A DNA stretch of 64,000 nt from CAYQQQ01 sp964420125 (GCA_964420125.1 CAYQQQ010000020.1:1-64000); one strand, 5' to 3'. Positions 49,165-58,083 are shown, counted from the stretch's first letter. The notes: generated by a model from the letters alone, not told the origin. Program-made: numbers and translations.

Positions 49165-49914
49165 ATGTCCACCCGCGCGAAAGCCATCTCCGCCATCGTC
49201 GTCGCCCTGGTGCTCCTGGCCGGCGGCGGCCTCTGGTGGTACCTGTCCGACGACGCCCCCGACAAGGTCAGCCTCGAGTCAGCCACCGAAGGGCTCGACC
49301 AGGACGCATCGGGGGGGTCGACCACCACGGCGGAGTCCGCTGCATCCGACGCCTCGCAGCTCGACGGCACGTGGACCGTCGACGCCGAGACCGGCGAGTT
49401 CGACTTCCAGTCGGCCACCGGCTCCTTCGCCGGGTTCCGCATCGACGAGGAGCTGGCCCAGATCGGCGCCAAGGAGGCGGTCGGGCGCACCGGTGGCGTC
49501 AGCGGGACGATGGAGCTCGCCGACGGAGAGGTCACCACCGTGGACGTCACCGTGGACATGGCCGCCCTCACCACCGACGAGAGCCGTCGCGACCGCCGGG
49601 TCCACGAGTCCCTGCAGACCGACCAGTTCCCCACCGCCACCTTCACCCTCGACGAGCCCATCGACCTCGGCGCCTCTGCAGAGGACGGGTCGCCGCTGTC
49701 CACCACCGCGCAGGGCGAGCTCACGATCCACGGGGTGACCGAACCGGTCGAGGTCGCCCTGGAGGCCCAGGTCGTCGACGGCACGATCGTGGTGGTGGGC
49801 TCCACCCAGGTGAACCTCGGCGACTTCGGCGTGACCGCCCCCACCGCCCCCATGGTGCTGTCGGTGTCCGAGGAGGCGACCGTCGAGCTGCAGCTGCTGT
49901 TCGTCAAGGGGTGA
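49165..49914 (+). CDS. Membrane-anchored YceI-family protein
   Basis: The 249-aa product starts with one hydrophobic helix (residues 6-26, AISAIVVALVLLAGGGLWWYL), then an acidic Ser/Thr-rich linker and a YceI lipocalin-like domain from about residue 68 (GTWTVD, FRIDEELAQ, LTIHGVTEPVEV, FGVTAP). YceI proteins bind isoprenoid or amide lipids in a beta-barrel pocket. Here it would be exposed on the outer face of the membrane. ATG 49165 is chosen because the helix follows at once. It is divergent from the DtxR-like-controlled gene and might share its regulation. Confidence 0.88.
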   Translation: MSTRAKAISAIVVALVLLAGGGLWWYLSDDAPDKVSLESATEGLDQDASGGSTTTAESAASDASQLDGTWTVDAETGEFDFQSATGSFAGFRIDEELAQIGAKEAVGRTGGVSGTMELADGEVTTVDVTVDMAALTTDESRRDRRVHESLQTDQFPTATFTLDEPIDLGASAEDGSPLSTTAQGELTIHGVTEPVEVALEAQVVDGTIVVVGSTQVNLGDFGVTAPTAPMVLSVSEEATVELQLLFVKG

Positions 49915-49944
49915 GCTGCCCGGCGGGCGGTACCCGGGCGCAGG

Positions 49945-51063
49945 TCAGCCTCGGCGCTGCCGTGCGAAGAACTCCCAGGACAGCTCCGTGGCGTCGATCT
50001 CCTCGGTGGTGGAGCCCACGATCTGCGAGATCGGACCGGTGAGGCTGTCGGATCCCGGCCAGGTGTGCCCGCCGTCGAGCACGATCCACATCTCGGCGTC
50101 GCCGCCGTCCGGGCAGTCCCACACACGGTGCACGATGGCGTCGGAGACCTGTTCGTCGTCGGGTTCGGCGCACCCGTTGGCCCCTGCCCACGCCGCAGCC
50201 GCCGCCGGGTAGCCCTCACCGTCGAGATCCGCCTCCGGAAGCGTCGTCGGGGTGATCGGCTGGCCGCTGAGCAGCTCGGGGAGCACCTGGCCCACCCCAC
50301 CGTTGAACATCAGGATCGGGTCGGCCGTGCCGTGGAAGGTGAGCATCGGCACCGCCCCGGCCGGCTCGCACCCCTCGGGGAAGGCGACACCCGCCACCGG
50401 AGCGATCGCGGCGAAGGTGGTGGCCCGGGAGCACCCGAGGGCCGAGGACAGGAGCGCTCCGTTGGAGAGTCCGGTGGCGTACACGCGGGACGTGTCGATG
50501 CAGAGGTCCTCCCCCAGCCGTGCGACCAGCGCGTCGACGAAGCGAGCATCGGTGTTGGCGCCGGTGGGGTCGACGTTCCAGCTCGCCAGCACACCGGAGC
50601 CGTGGGGATAGGCCACCACGAACCCCTCGCGCTGGGCGACGGCGTCGTAGGCGGAGGTGCGGGCATGGAGCTCTGCTCCTTCGGAGAGGCCGTGGAAGTC
50701 CAGCACCAGGGGCGCCGGGTCGGTGGCATCCGGCGGCACGGTGAGCAGGTACCAGCGCTCGGCGCCGTCCACCTCCAACGTGCGCCGCTCCTGGACTGCC
50801 GGAGCCGCCTGATCCTTCGCACAGCCCGGCGACGGCACCGCCGGGGCATCAGCCGCGCCCCGGTCGTCGGTCGCGTCAGCCCGGTCCTCCGACGCGTCGG
50901 CCTGCGCCGCCGTGGCAGCTTCGCTCGGCGCCGCCTTCGCGGCGGGATCCTCACCACCGCAGCCGCTCAGCACTGCGAGGAGCCCCGAGAGCACGAGGAG
51001 CCACGCCGGCCACCGACCGGTGCGGCTGGGTGCACGGGACGGTGTGGGCGGTGTGCTCGTCAT
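49945..51063 (-). CDS. Secreted lipoprotein esterase, PHB-depolymerase/feruloyl-esterase-like
   Basis: The 372-aa product has a signal sequence with a lipobox (VLSGC near residue 35), an Ala/Asp-rich linker and an esterase_phb-like alpha/beta hydrolase domain: LDFHGLSEGAE oxyanion segment, nucleophile Ser in GLSNGALLS, Asp in HGTADPIL and His in GGHTWPG. It resembles LpqC of mycobacteria. Likely substrates are polyhydroxyalkanoate oligomers or feruloyl esters outside the cell. ATG 51063 is preferred over ATG 51072. Confidence 0.88.
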   Translation of the reverse strand: MTSTPPTPSRAPSRTGRWPAWLLVLSGLLAVLSGCGGEDPAAKAAPSEAATAAQADASEDRADATDDRGAADAPAVPSPGCAKDQAAPAVQERRTLEVDGAERWYLLTVPPDATDPAPLVLDFHGLSEGAELHARTSAYDAVAQREGFVVAYPHGSGVLASWNVDPTGANTDARFVDALVARLGEDLCIDTSRVYATGLSNGALLSSALGCSRATTFAAIAPVAGVAFPEGCEPAGAVPMLTFHGTADPILMFNGGVGQVLPELLSGQPITPTTLPEADLDGEGYPAAAAAWAGANGCAEPDDEQVSDAIVHRVWDCPDGGDAEMWIVLDGGHTWPGSDSLTGPISQIVGSTTEEIDATELSWEFFARQRRG

Positions 51064-51142
51064 GTGCCCCATCTTGTCCCACCGCGGAGGGCAGAGCCCC
51101 GACGGCCGGGGGTGGCCGCGGATGGCGACGTGCCCGGCTCCA

Positions 51143-52816
51143 TCAGAGCGCGACGTGCAGCGAGTCCGCGGGCTCCGGGCGGTGCACCCCGCGAGGCCGC
51201 CACGGGAGCCCCTCGGACTCCCCCAGGAGGTCGGCGGCCAACCAGAGGATCGACAACCACATCTCGGTGCCCTGCAACCCCGGTTCGTCGGCGGTGGCGA
51301 AGCCGAACCCCGCCCCCGCCACCCAGTGCCCGGTCGTCGCCTCGACCAGCTCGGCGACCCGATCGCGCAGCTCGGCTCGACGGTGGTCGCTCTGGCGGGC
51401 GCAGAGCCACAGCGGGTGCACCACGTCCAGGACGTTGCAGGCGTTGCGATCCCGCTCGGAGAACCAGCCGTAGTCCCGGGCATGGGACGCCACCGTGTCG
51501 ATCACCGCCTCGGGATCCGCCAGCGGCTCGCCGAACTGGGCGAACGTGCCCCGGGTGAGCCGGTAGAAGCCGTTCACGGGCATCAGCCATCCCCAGGTGT
51601 CGTCTGGTGGCCCCCACATGCCGCTGCGCCGATCGCGGCGGGTCTGCAACCAGCCGAACAGCGCCTCCAGCGATCGGTCGGAGCCGTGGTGACGTCGGTT
51701 CAGGTAGACGGCGGTGCCGAAGAAGTCGACCCACGACCCCGCCGGCCAGGCCAAGGTGCGCCACGGCAGCTCGTCGAGGCGCACGAGGAGCTCCTCGGCG
51801 GACAGCTCCTCCACCACCCGCACCGGGTGCCGCGGCGCCGCGCCGAGCACCTCCAGCGCGTAGCCCACCGACAGCACGCCGTAGTGGTGGAACTCCTCAC
51901 CCAACCGCCAGGCCAGCGGGTCCTCCGGGAGGCCCTCGGCTGGATCGGGGAACAGCCCGGTGGAGGGATCCTGGAGGCCCCGAAGGGCATCGGACCAGCG
52001 AGTCGGTCCACCCGGGAGCTCCGCCAGGCCGTCGAAGGCGCCGGCGATCTCCACCGCGTCGCAGCCGGCCCGGGTGGTTGCGGCGGCGCCGGGGTGGTCG
52101 AGCCATCCGTCCCCCTCGGGCCGTTCGCAGCGCGCCAGCACGTCCGGCCACTGCGACGCCGCCCGTTCGGCGAAGGCCCCAAGTGGGCCGGAGCCGGACC
52201 GGGCCGAGGCGCGGGCGGTGCCCCACCGATCGCCTCTGCCGTGGCGACGGTCCCGCAGCAGGCAGGCCGGCACACCTCCCACCACGCTCCAGGGCGCCAC
52301 GTCGTGGGTGACCACCGCGCCGGCGCCGACCACGCTGTGGGCGCCCACGGTCACCCCGTCGCAGATCACGGCGTGGGTGCCGATCCACACGTCGTCCTCC
52401 ACCACGATCCCCTCCTCGGTGAGCCCCTGCAACCAGATGGGCACCTCGAGGTCCCCGGTGACGTGGTTGAACCCGTAGAGGGCGGCGTGGCTGGCGATGC
52501 GCACCCCGTCGCCGATGGTCACCCTGCCCGCCACCGTCACGTGCGGGTTGAGCGACGTGTCGGCACCGATGCGGACGTGGTCGCGGATCTGGCAGCCCGA
52601 GGCGATGTAGCTGCGATCGCCGAGGTGCAGCTCGTCGCAGATCACCGCGGCGCCACGGGCCACGAAGGCACGTTCGCCGAAGGTGGCCCCGATGCGCTGG
52701 GCGAGCTCTTGCTGCCGCTCGGCCTGGCCGGGCCAGCTGCCCGACTCGGACCACACCGCGTGCCACGGCTCGTGCTCCACCTGCTCCTCGGTGACCCTCG
52801 GATCGCCGATCTCCAT
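51143..52816 (-). CDS. Hexapeptide-repeat acyltransferase fused to an alpha/alpha-toroid domain
   Basis: The 557-aa protein has a left-handed parallel beta-helix (residues about 48-192) with isoleucine-rich hexapeptides and the closing sequence of maltose/galactoside O-acetyltransferases (VVGAGAVVTHDVAPWSVVGGVPA). The catalytic His is probably in YGFNHVTGD. Residues 215-557 form a separate helical domain (for example HHYGVLSVGYALEVLG, WPAGSWVDFFGTAVYLN) that looks like an (alpha/alpha) toroid. This pairing is unfamiliar to me. It may acetylate and also bind or cut a glycan. It is divergent from the GH5 gene, with palindromic element copy C in the shared promoter region. Confidence 0.8.
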   Translation of the reverse strand: MEIGDPRVTEEQVEHEPWHAVWSESGSWPGQAERQQELAQRIGATFGERAFVARGAAVICDELHLGDRSYIASGCQIRDHVRIGADTSLNPHVTVAGRVTIGDGVRIASHAALYGFNHVTGDLEVPIWLQGLTEEGIVVEDDVWIGTHAVICDGVTVGAHSVVGAGAVVTHDVAPWSVVGGVPACLLRDRRHGRGDRWGTARASARSGSGPLGAFAERAASQWPDVLARCERPEGDGWLDHPGAAATTRAGCDAVEIAGAFDGLAELPGGPTRWSDALRGLQDPSTGLFPDPAEGLPEDPLAWRLGEEFHHYGVLSVGYALEVLGAAPRHPVRVVEELSAEELLVRLDELPWRTLAWPAGSWVDFFGTAVYLNRRHHGSDRSLEALFGWLQTRRDRRSGMWGPPDDTWGWLMPVNGFYRLTRGTFAQFGEPLADPEAVIDTVASHARDYGWFSERDRNACNVLDVVHPLWLCARQSDHRRAELRDRVAELVEATTGHWVAGAGFGFATADEPGLQGTEMWLSILWLAADLLGESEGLPWRPRGVHRPEPADSLHVAL

Positions 52817-52841
52817 GGCGCCGCACCCTACCGTCCCCCCA

Positions 52842-52898
52842 CCCCGTTCTGTTCACCCCACATCGCGCACAGCGCGACCTGGGGTGAACAGAACGGGG
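52842..52898. repeat. Palindromic element copy C, in a divergent promoter region
   Basis: Outer arms of 19 bp (CCCCGTTCTGTTCACCCCA and its exact complement) enclose the core CATCGCGCACAGCGCGACC, which has an inner 6-bp stem TCGCGC/GCGCGA and an ACA loop. The core matches copy D in 17 of 17 central bases in the same orientation. The site lies between two divergent start codons, which argues against a terminator role. Confidence 0.95.
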
Positions 52899-52919
52899 GG
52901 TCGGGGTAGGGTCACGGAG

Positions 52920-54359
52920 GTGCGGGGGCGTTCGGTGGGGATCGTGCTGGTGGCCGCGGCGTTGAGCGCGCTCGGCCTGGTGGCCTGTGCGACGCCGACC
53001 ACCGCGAGGTTCCCGTCGGGCGCGGGTGGGGTGGTCTCGGTGGCGCCGCCCGACATGGCCGGTCCGCTGCACCTGCGTGGCCGCCGGCTCGTGGACGCCG
53101 AAGGGCGCGTGGTGCTGATCCACGGGATCAACTCGGTGAACAAGGCTGCGCCCTTCATCTCCCCGCTCGGCGGAGGTTGGCTGGGTCCCGACGAGCTCGA
53201 CCGGCTGCGCGCCGAGGGGATGAACGGGGTGCGCCTCGGGGTGTGGGCCGCCGCGCTCCTGCCCGAACCCGGGGTGATCGACCACGACCACCTCGACGAC
53301 GTGGCCGGGGTGGTCGAGGCCCTCGACGACGCGGGCTTCTGGGTGCTGCTCGACTTCCACCAGGACGTGTTCTGGGGGATGCCGGCATGGGCCACCACAC
53401 CGGCCGCCGCCGCCGCGTCCGAGGAGCCCTCACCGCTGCTGTCGTGGATCGGGTGGGCGGCTGCCTACACCTCCGAGCGCTCCAACCGGCAGTGGCAGGA
53501 CTGGTGGTCCGACGTGGAGATCGTTCCCGGCAGGAGCGTGCAGGAGCTCTACGCCGAAGGGGTGGCGGCGGTGGCCGCCCGCTTCGCCGATGCCTCCAAC
53601 GTGGTCGGCATCGACCTGCTCAACGAGCCCTACCCGGGCGCCGACCTGTTCCAGTGCCTGCAGTCCTGTCCGGGGCGCTACCAGCAGGTCGCCGCCGCGT
53701 TCCGCGGACTCACCGACGCCGTGCGGGCGGTGGCACCGCAGCTTCCGGTGTGGTGGGAGCCCTTCACCCTCGGGCCACCGTTCCCCGGCGTGGCCGACCC
53801 GGGTGACGGGATCGGCCTGTCGTTCCACACCTACTGCCTCCACACCGACGGCGGCACCCCGGTGGCCCCGTCGCCGGCCGAGCAGGCGCTCTGCGACGGC
53901 GTCTACGACGCCGCCGTCGACGGTGCGGCCGCCGTGTCGAGGCGCTGGGACGCCCCGGCGATGCTCACCGAGTTCGGAGCCTCCCAGAGCCCGCTCAACG
54001 CCACCGGCGGCGTCACCCGGGCCGACGAGCAGCTGATCTCCTGGTTCCACTGGCACGGCCCCAACGACTACCCGGAGGTGGTGCGCACCCAGCTGGTGAG
54101 AACCTACGCCCAGGCCACCGCCGGAACCCCCACCCGCCAGCGCTTCGACCCGGCCACCGGCGACTTCGAGCTGCGCTACCTGCCCGACCACGCCGTGGAC
54201 GCGCCCACCAGCATCGTTGTGCCCGGCGCCCACTACCCCGACGGCTACGAGGTCACCGTCACCGGCGGCACCGTCACATCACCCCCCGACGCTGGGCGGC
54301 TCACCGTGGTGGCCGACTCCGGATCGTCGGAGGTGGTCGTGCGAGTCGCACGGGCCTGA
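52920..54359 (+). CDS. Secreted lipoprotein glycoside hydrolase family 5 (endoglycoceramidase-like)
   Basis: The 479-aa protein has a signal peptide with a lipobox (LGLVAC near residue 23) and a GH5 (beta/alpha)8 barrel: HGINSVNK start, the VLLDFHQDVF strand, acid/base Glu236 in LLNEP and nucleophile Glu351 in LTEFGAS. Both the HQDVF strand and the C-terminal beta-sandwich (from about residue 415) are typical of endoglycoceramidases and related GH5 enzymes. It should cleave beta-linked sugar from a glycolipid or glycan at the cell surface. GTG 52920 gives a signal peptide with two N-terminal Arg; GTG 52935 is the alternative. It is the first gene of a three-gene operon. Confidence 0.9.
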   Translation: MRGRSVGIVLVAAALSALGLVACATPTTARFPSGAGGVVSVAPPDMAGPLHLRGRRLVDAEGRVVLIHGINSVNKAAPFISPLGGGWLGPDELDRLRAEGMNGVRLGVWAAALLPEPGVIDHDHLDDVAGVVEALDDAGFWVLLDFHQDVFWGMPAWATTPAAAAASEEPSPLLSWIGWAAAYTSERSNRQWQDWWSDVEIVPGRSVQELYAEGVAAVAARFADASNVVGIDLLNEPYPGADLFQCLQSCPGRYQQVAAAFRGLTDAVRAVAPQLPVWWEPFTLGPPFPGVADPGDGIGLSFHTYCLHTDGGTPVAPSPAEQALCDGVYDAAVDGAAAVSRRWDAPAMLTEFGASQSPLNATGGVTRADEQLISWFHWHGPNDYPEVVRTQLVRTYAQATAGTPTRQRFDPATGDFELRYLPDHAVDAPTSIVVPGAHYPDGYEVTVTGGTVTSPPDAGRLTVVADSGSSEVVVRVARA

Positions 54360-54424
54360 CCTGCCACGGAGGACACCGGCCGTCGCGGCAGGCAGCCGGG
54401 GCACCGTTGGGGCAGACTCCGGCG

Positions 54425-55321
54425 GTGGACCCGAGCGCAGACCAGGACGACGAACGGGGCACCGCGATCGGACCGTGGCGCTACGTCTGGCGTGACGTGC
54501 CGAGGCCGTTCGTGCACCCCGTCACCACGCCCGCCGGCCACGTGCTGTCGCGGGACGCCCCCGAAGACCACTGGTGGCACCACGCCCTCTGGTTCACGGT
54601 CAAGTACGTCAACGGCGAGAACTTCTGGGAGGAGTTCGACGAGTTCGGCCTGCTCGTGCAAGCGGAGCCTCCCGAGCTGCGCACCGACGACGACGGCCGT
54701 GTGCACGCCCGCAGCGACATCTCCTGGCAGCGTCCCGGCGGTGCACAGGTGGCGGTGCAGGAGGTCTGCGACCTCGTGGTGTCGACGAGCGACGACACCA
54801 CGACCTGCGACTGGGACGTGCGGCTGGTCCCTGCGCTCGACACGGTGTTCGACCGGACCCCCTTCACCACCTGGGGCGGCTACGGCGGCCTCACGCTGCG
54901 CGGCCGCGGCGACTGGCACGACACCGAGCTGCGCCTGCCCGACGGCGACGCGCGGCCCCGGGTGCTCGGGGATCGGGCGGAGTGGCTCGCCCTGGAAGGC
55001 CCCCTGGCCACCAAGAGCGGGAACGACGCGGAGGTGGGCATCGCCCTGTTCGACCACCCCGACAACCCGACCTTCCCCACCCCCTGGTACGCCAGCACCA
55101 AGGCCGACACCTACGGCGACGAGGGGTGGTCCAACTTCGCCAACGCCGCCTTCCTGTGGGAAGGCCCCGTGGAGGTGGCCGCCGGCGACACGCTGCGGCT
55201 CCGTCACCGGGTGCTGACCCACGACGGACGCTGGAGCACCGAGCGGCTGCAGCAGGAGTGGTCCGCCTGGGCAGCCGGGGAGACCGGAGAGCCCGGAGAA
55301 CCCGGAGTGGGCGCATCGTGA
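54425..55321 (+). CDS. PmoA/DUF6807-family protein
   Basis: The 298-aa product has the family signature DHWWHHALWF near residue 45 and the later WGGYGGLTLR and NPTFPTPWYA segments. Pfam calls this family PmoA by misnomer; members lie in polysaccharide-degradation loci and are thought to act on, or bind, sugars. No signal peptide is visible. The GTG start at 54425 is preferred over TTG 54407. Its stop overlaps the start of the next gene by four bases (GTGA), so the fusion protein is made coupled to it. Confidence 0.83.
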   Translation: MDPSADQDDERGTAIGPWRYVWRDVPRPFVHPVTTPAGHVLSRDAPEDHWWHHALWFTVKYVNGENFWEEFDEFGLLVQAEPPELRTDDDGRVHARSDISWQRPGGAQVAVQEVCDLVVSTSDDTTTCDWDVRLVPALDTVFDRTPFTTWGGYGGLTLRGRGDWHDTELRLPDGDARPRVLGDRAEWLALEGPLATKSGNDAEVGIALFDHPDNPTFPTPWYASTKADTYGDEGWSNFANAAFLWEGPVEVAAGDTLRLRHRVLTHDGRWSTERLQQEWSAWAAGETGEPGEPGVGAS

Positions 55322-58029
55322 CCGGCACCCCGCACGACGGCGACCCTGTGGCGTCGCCACCCACGAGCTCGGCGGCCAGCAGGCTGTCGCAGCGCCTCGA
55401 AGCCCTGGTGCTCGACTCCCTCGAGGCCCTGCACGCCACGCACCTGCGCGGGTGGCGGGTCCCCGGCACCTTCGGAGGGCACCCGGTGGAACCCGACGTG
55501 GCCGCCGACCTGGCGTTCACCCTCTCCCACCTCCACGACCTGGGGGTCGAGCAGGTCGCCGGCGAGCCGCTCGATGAGGTCATCTCCTCGGTGCTGCGCC
55601 GCATCGACGGTCGCCGCACCCACACGTTCTTCTCCTACCGGGTGGCCGAGACCCTCGCTCGCTTCGGCCGCTTCGACGACAACCCGTTGATGGACCGCTG
55701 GAGCGACGAGGAGCGTGCCAACGTGGCCACCGCGGTCGACTCCACCGAGTGGATCGAGCTGCTGGAGCACGGCCTGCCCCGCAACTACGCGGCGGTGCTG
55801 GCCCGCTGCGAGGCCGCACGCCACGACCTCGGCCTCCCCGTCGACCACGTCGTGCTGACCGATCTGCTGGAGCGCACCGCCGCCATGTTGCGAACCAACC
55901 CCGGACGGTTCCTCGACGACTCCACCCACGGGGTGGGCCGCTACGACATCTACAGCGCGGACGTGTGGCTGTTCACCGAGCCGCTGGCTCCCCTCCTGGG
56001 GGAGCTGTGGTTCGACGGGGTTGGCGCGGCGCTGGGCTTGGTGGAGGCGGTGGCGCCACCCGACGGGTCCTCGGTGTGCTGGGGTCGCTCGGCGGGGGTG
56101 CTCGGCGTGGCCCTCACCCTGGAGCTGGCGGCGCTGGCGCTGGCCGAGCACCCGGTCCGCCCGGAGTGGACAGGGCGACCGGAGTGGTGGCTGGCCCAGG
56201 GGGCCGCCGCGGCGACCGCAATGCCGGGATGGTTCGACCGAGGACTGATCAGCGCCCACCAGCACCGCTCCCCCTACGCATACCGCGGCCCGTTCCGCCG
56301 CCTGCAGATGACCCTCGACGTGCTGGGGAAGCTGGCCTGGGCCGCGGCCAGGTTGCGCTCGCCGGAGGCGGCCGGCCATCCCGACCCGCTCGACGACCTT
56401 CCCGGGCCGGGCACCATCGATCGCCTCGTGCGCTTCGAGGCCGACCGCCACGCCGGCGTGTGGAGCGCGGACGACGGGCGCGTCGGGCTGGTCGTGCCCT
56501 TCGTCGGCGCCACCACGAGCGACTACCTGGCCGCGCCGCGACGGCCGGGGCTGTGGGAGGTCCCCGTCGACGCCCCGCTGGTGTGCTGGGTGCCGATGGT
56601 GGCGGCGCGTCACCGCCGGTGGGCACCCGCCGGCATCCCCGACGAGCTGCACCACGGGGAGCGGCGGGTCGAGGCCGCCTGGCAGGGCCTCGCCACGACC
56701 GGAGAGCTCGACCCACCTGCGGATACCGAGCGCCTGGGCGGCTCCTGCCGCGTGGCCTACGACCTGGAGGACCGCGCCGTGCGCCTCGGGGTGGAGCTCC
56801 GACTCGACGAGCTCCCCGACGCCGTGGGGGTGGCGATCCCCGAAGCGCAGCACCGCCCGCTGCGGGTGGAGGTGGTCGAGGATCCTGCGGGGATCGCGCA
56901 CCTCGACCTGGTCGACACCGATGGGATCGCCGAGTGGCGCAGCTACCACGGTGAGCTCCCGATGGTGCACCAGATCGATCTCGACGCAGCGCGGACGATC
57001 TCGCTCGGCCTCCGGGTCACGCCCACGATCCGGGTGGCCAGCACCGCCCACGGCCACCACTACGACCGCAGCCTCTACGTTCCCCTCGAGGCCGACCGTC
57101 GTGCGGTGTCACGCCCCTCGCCGCTGGGCCCGCTGGCCGACCCCACCGTGTCGCTGGCCGACATCGACGTGTTCCACCTGCACTGGCCGGAGTGGCTGGC
57201 CTTCGACGACCTCGTCACGCACCGCCGCATCGCCGAGGAGCTGGCAGACGCCGGGGTGCCCGTGGTGTGGACGGTGCACAACCTCACCCCGCACGAGAAG
57301 CGGCCCGAGGTGTACGACCCGATCTACCAGCTGTGGGCCGAACGGGTTGCCGTCGCCATCCACCACTCCGCCTGGGGCGAGCAGGTGGTGCGGCAGCGCT
57401 ACCGCTTCGGCGGCTCGGTGCGCCACGTGGTCGTCCCCCACGGCCACTTCGGCGACCTCTACCCCACCGCCGGCACGCCCCGCGACGAGGCGGCGGCGAG
57501 CCTCGGTCTGCCGCCGGCGCCGATCCGCATCGGCGTGCTGGGGGCGCCCCGCGCCGAGCGACGGGTCGGCGAGCTGCTGGCCGGCCTGGTGGCCAGCACC
57601 AACCACGACGTGCAGGTGTGCTGCTGGTCGCTCGCCCCCGGCGAGGAGGCGCCCGCCGACGACCGCCTGGCCGTCGCCGAGGTCTACGAGGTGGTCGACC
57701 CTTCCCTCTACGGGCTGCGCGCCGCGGCCTGTGACCTGCTGGCACTGCCCTTCGATCCCGACGGCGAGATGCTGGCCACCGGGGTGGCGGCCGATGTGGT
57801 CGGACTCGGCCTCGGGGCCCTGGTGAGCGACTGGGGCTACCTCGGCGAGGTCCTCGGGGATGCCGGCATCCCCATGGGCCACACCGCGGCCGCCATCGCC
57901 GGCGCGCTGGACCGGCTCACCCCCGAGGCGGTCGCCGCCGCCCGGGCCGCCGCCCGGAACCGTCGCGACGCGCTGGCCTGGTCGCTCCAGGCGGAGCGCA
58001 CCTTCGCCCTGCTCGACTCCCTCCTTTGA
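55318..58029 (+). CDS. DUF2264-like (alpha/alpha)6 domain fused to a GT4-like glycosyltransferase
   Basis: The 903-aa protein has an N-terminal helical toroid (residues 15-400) resembling DUF2264 proteins (YDIYSADVWLFTEPL; DGSSVCWGRSAGVLGVALTLEL), which are related to heparinase-like and unsaturated glucuronyl hydrolases. A beta-rich segment follows (residues 440-600) and then a Rossmann-like glycosyltransferase module from about 610 (HWPEWLAFDDLVTHRRIAEELADAGVPVVWTVHN, in parts; HHSAWGEQVVRQRY; VVPHGHFGDLYP; the C-terminal EMLATGVAADVVGLG site). A processing enzyme and a transferase in one chain is unusual and may couple trimming to extension of a glycan. Palindromic element copy D follows 3 bp after the stop. 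Confidence 0.78.
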   Translation: MTGTPHDGDPVASPPTSSAASRLSQRLEALVLDSLEALHATHLRGWRVPGTFGGHPVEPDVAADLAFTLSHLHDLGVEQVAGEPLDEVISSVLRRIDGRRTHTFFSYRVAETLARFGRFDDNPLMDRWSDEERANVATAVDSTEWIELLEHGLPRNYAAVLARCEAARHDLGLPVDHVVLTDLLERTAAMLRTNPGRFLDDSTHGVGRYDIYSADVWLFTEPLAPLLGELWFDGVGAALGLVEAVAPPDGSSVCWGRSAGVLGVALTLELAALALAEHPVRPEWTGRPEWWLAQGAAAATAMPGWFDRGLISAHQHRSPYAYRGPFRRLQMTLDVLGKLAWAAARLRSPEAAGHPDPLDDLPGPGTIDRLVRFEADRHAGVWSADDGRVGLVVPFVGATTSDYLAAPRRPGLWEVPVDAPLVCWVPMVAARHRRWAPAGIPDELHHGERRVEAAWQGLATTGELDPPADTERLGGSCRVAYDLEDRAVRLGVELRLDELPDAVGVAIPEAQHRPLRVEVVEDPAGIAHLDLVDTDGIAEWRSYHGELPMVHQIDLDAARTISLGLRVTPTIRVASTAHGHHYDRSLYVPLEADRRAVSRPSPLGPLADPTVSLADIDVFHLHWPEWLAFDDLVTHRRIAEELADAGVPVVWTVHNLTPHEKRPEVYDPIYQLWAERVAVAIHHSAWGEQVVRQRYRFGGSVRHVVVPHGHFGDLYPTAGTPRDEAAASLGLPPAPIRIGVLGAPRAERRVGELLAGLVASTNHDVQVCCWSLAPGEEAPADDRLAVAEVYEVVDPSLYGLRAAACDLLALPFDPDGEMLATGVAADVVGLGLGALVSDWGYLGEVLGDAGIPMGHTAAAIAGALDRLTPEAVAAARAAARNRRDALAWSLQAERTFALLDSLL

Positions 58030-58032
58030 TGC

Positions 58033-58083
58033 CGTTCTGTTGACCGCAGATCGCGCACAGCGCGACCTGCGGTCAACAGAACG
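58033..58083. repeat. Palindromic element copy D, between convergent genes
   Basis: Perfect 17-bp outer arms (CGTTCTGTTGACCGCAG and complement) around the core ATCGCGCACAGCGCGAC, identical to the core of copy C. The element supplies the stop codon (TGA, 58075-58073 minus) and final codons of the facing aldolase-like gene. Confidence 0.95.

Noticed and set aside
52842..52898. Palindrome C as an operator of the divergent GH5/acyltransferase promoters
   Set aside because: It is far longer than a normal operator and recurs in unrelated places, including a coding region, so an element family is the better reading; a local regulatory effect is still possible.
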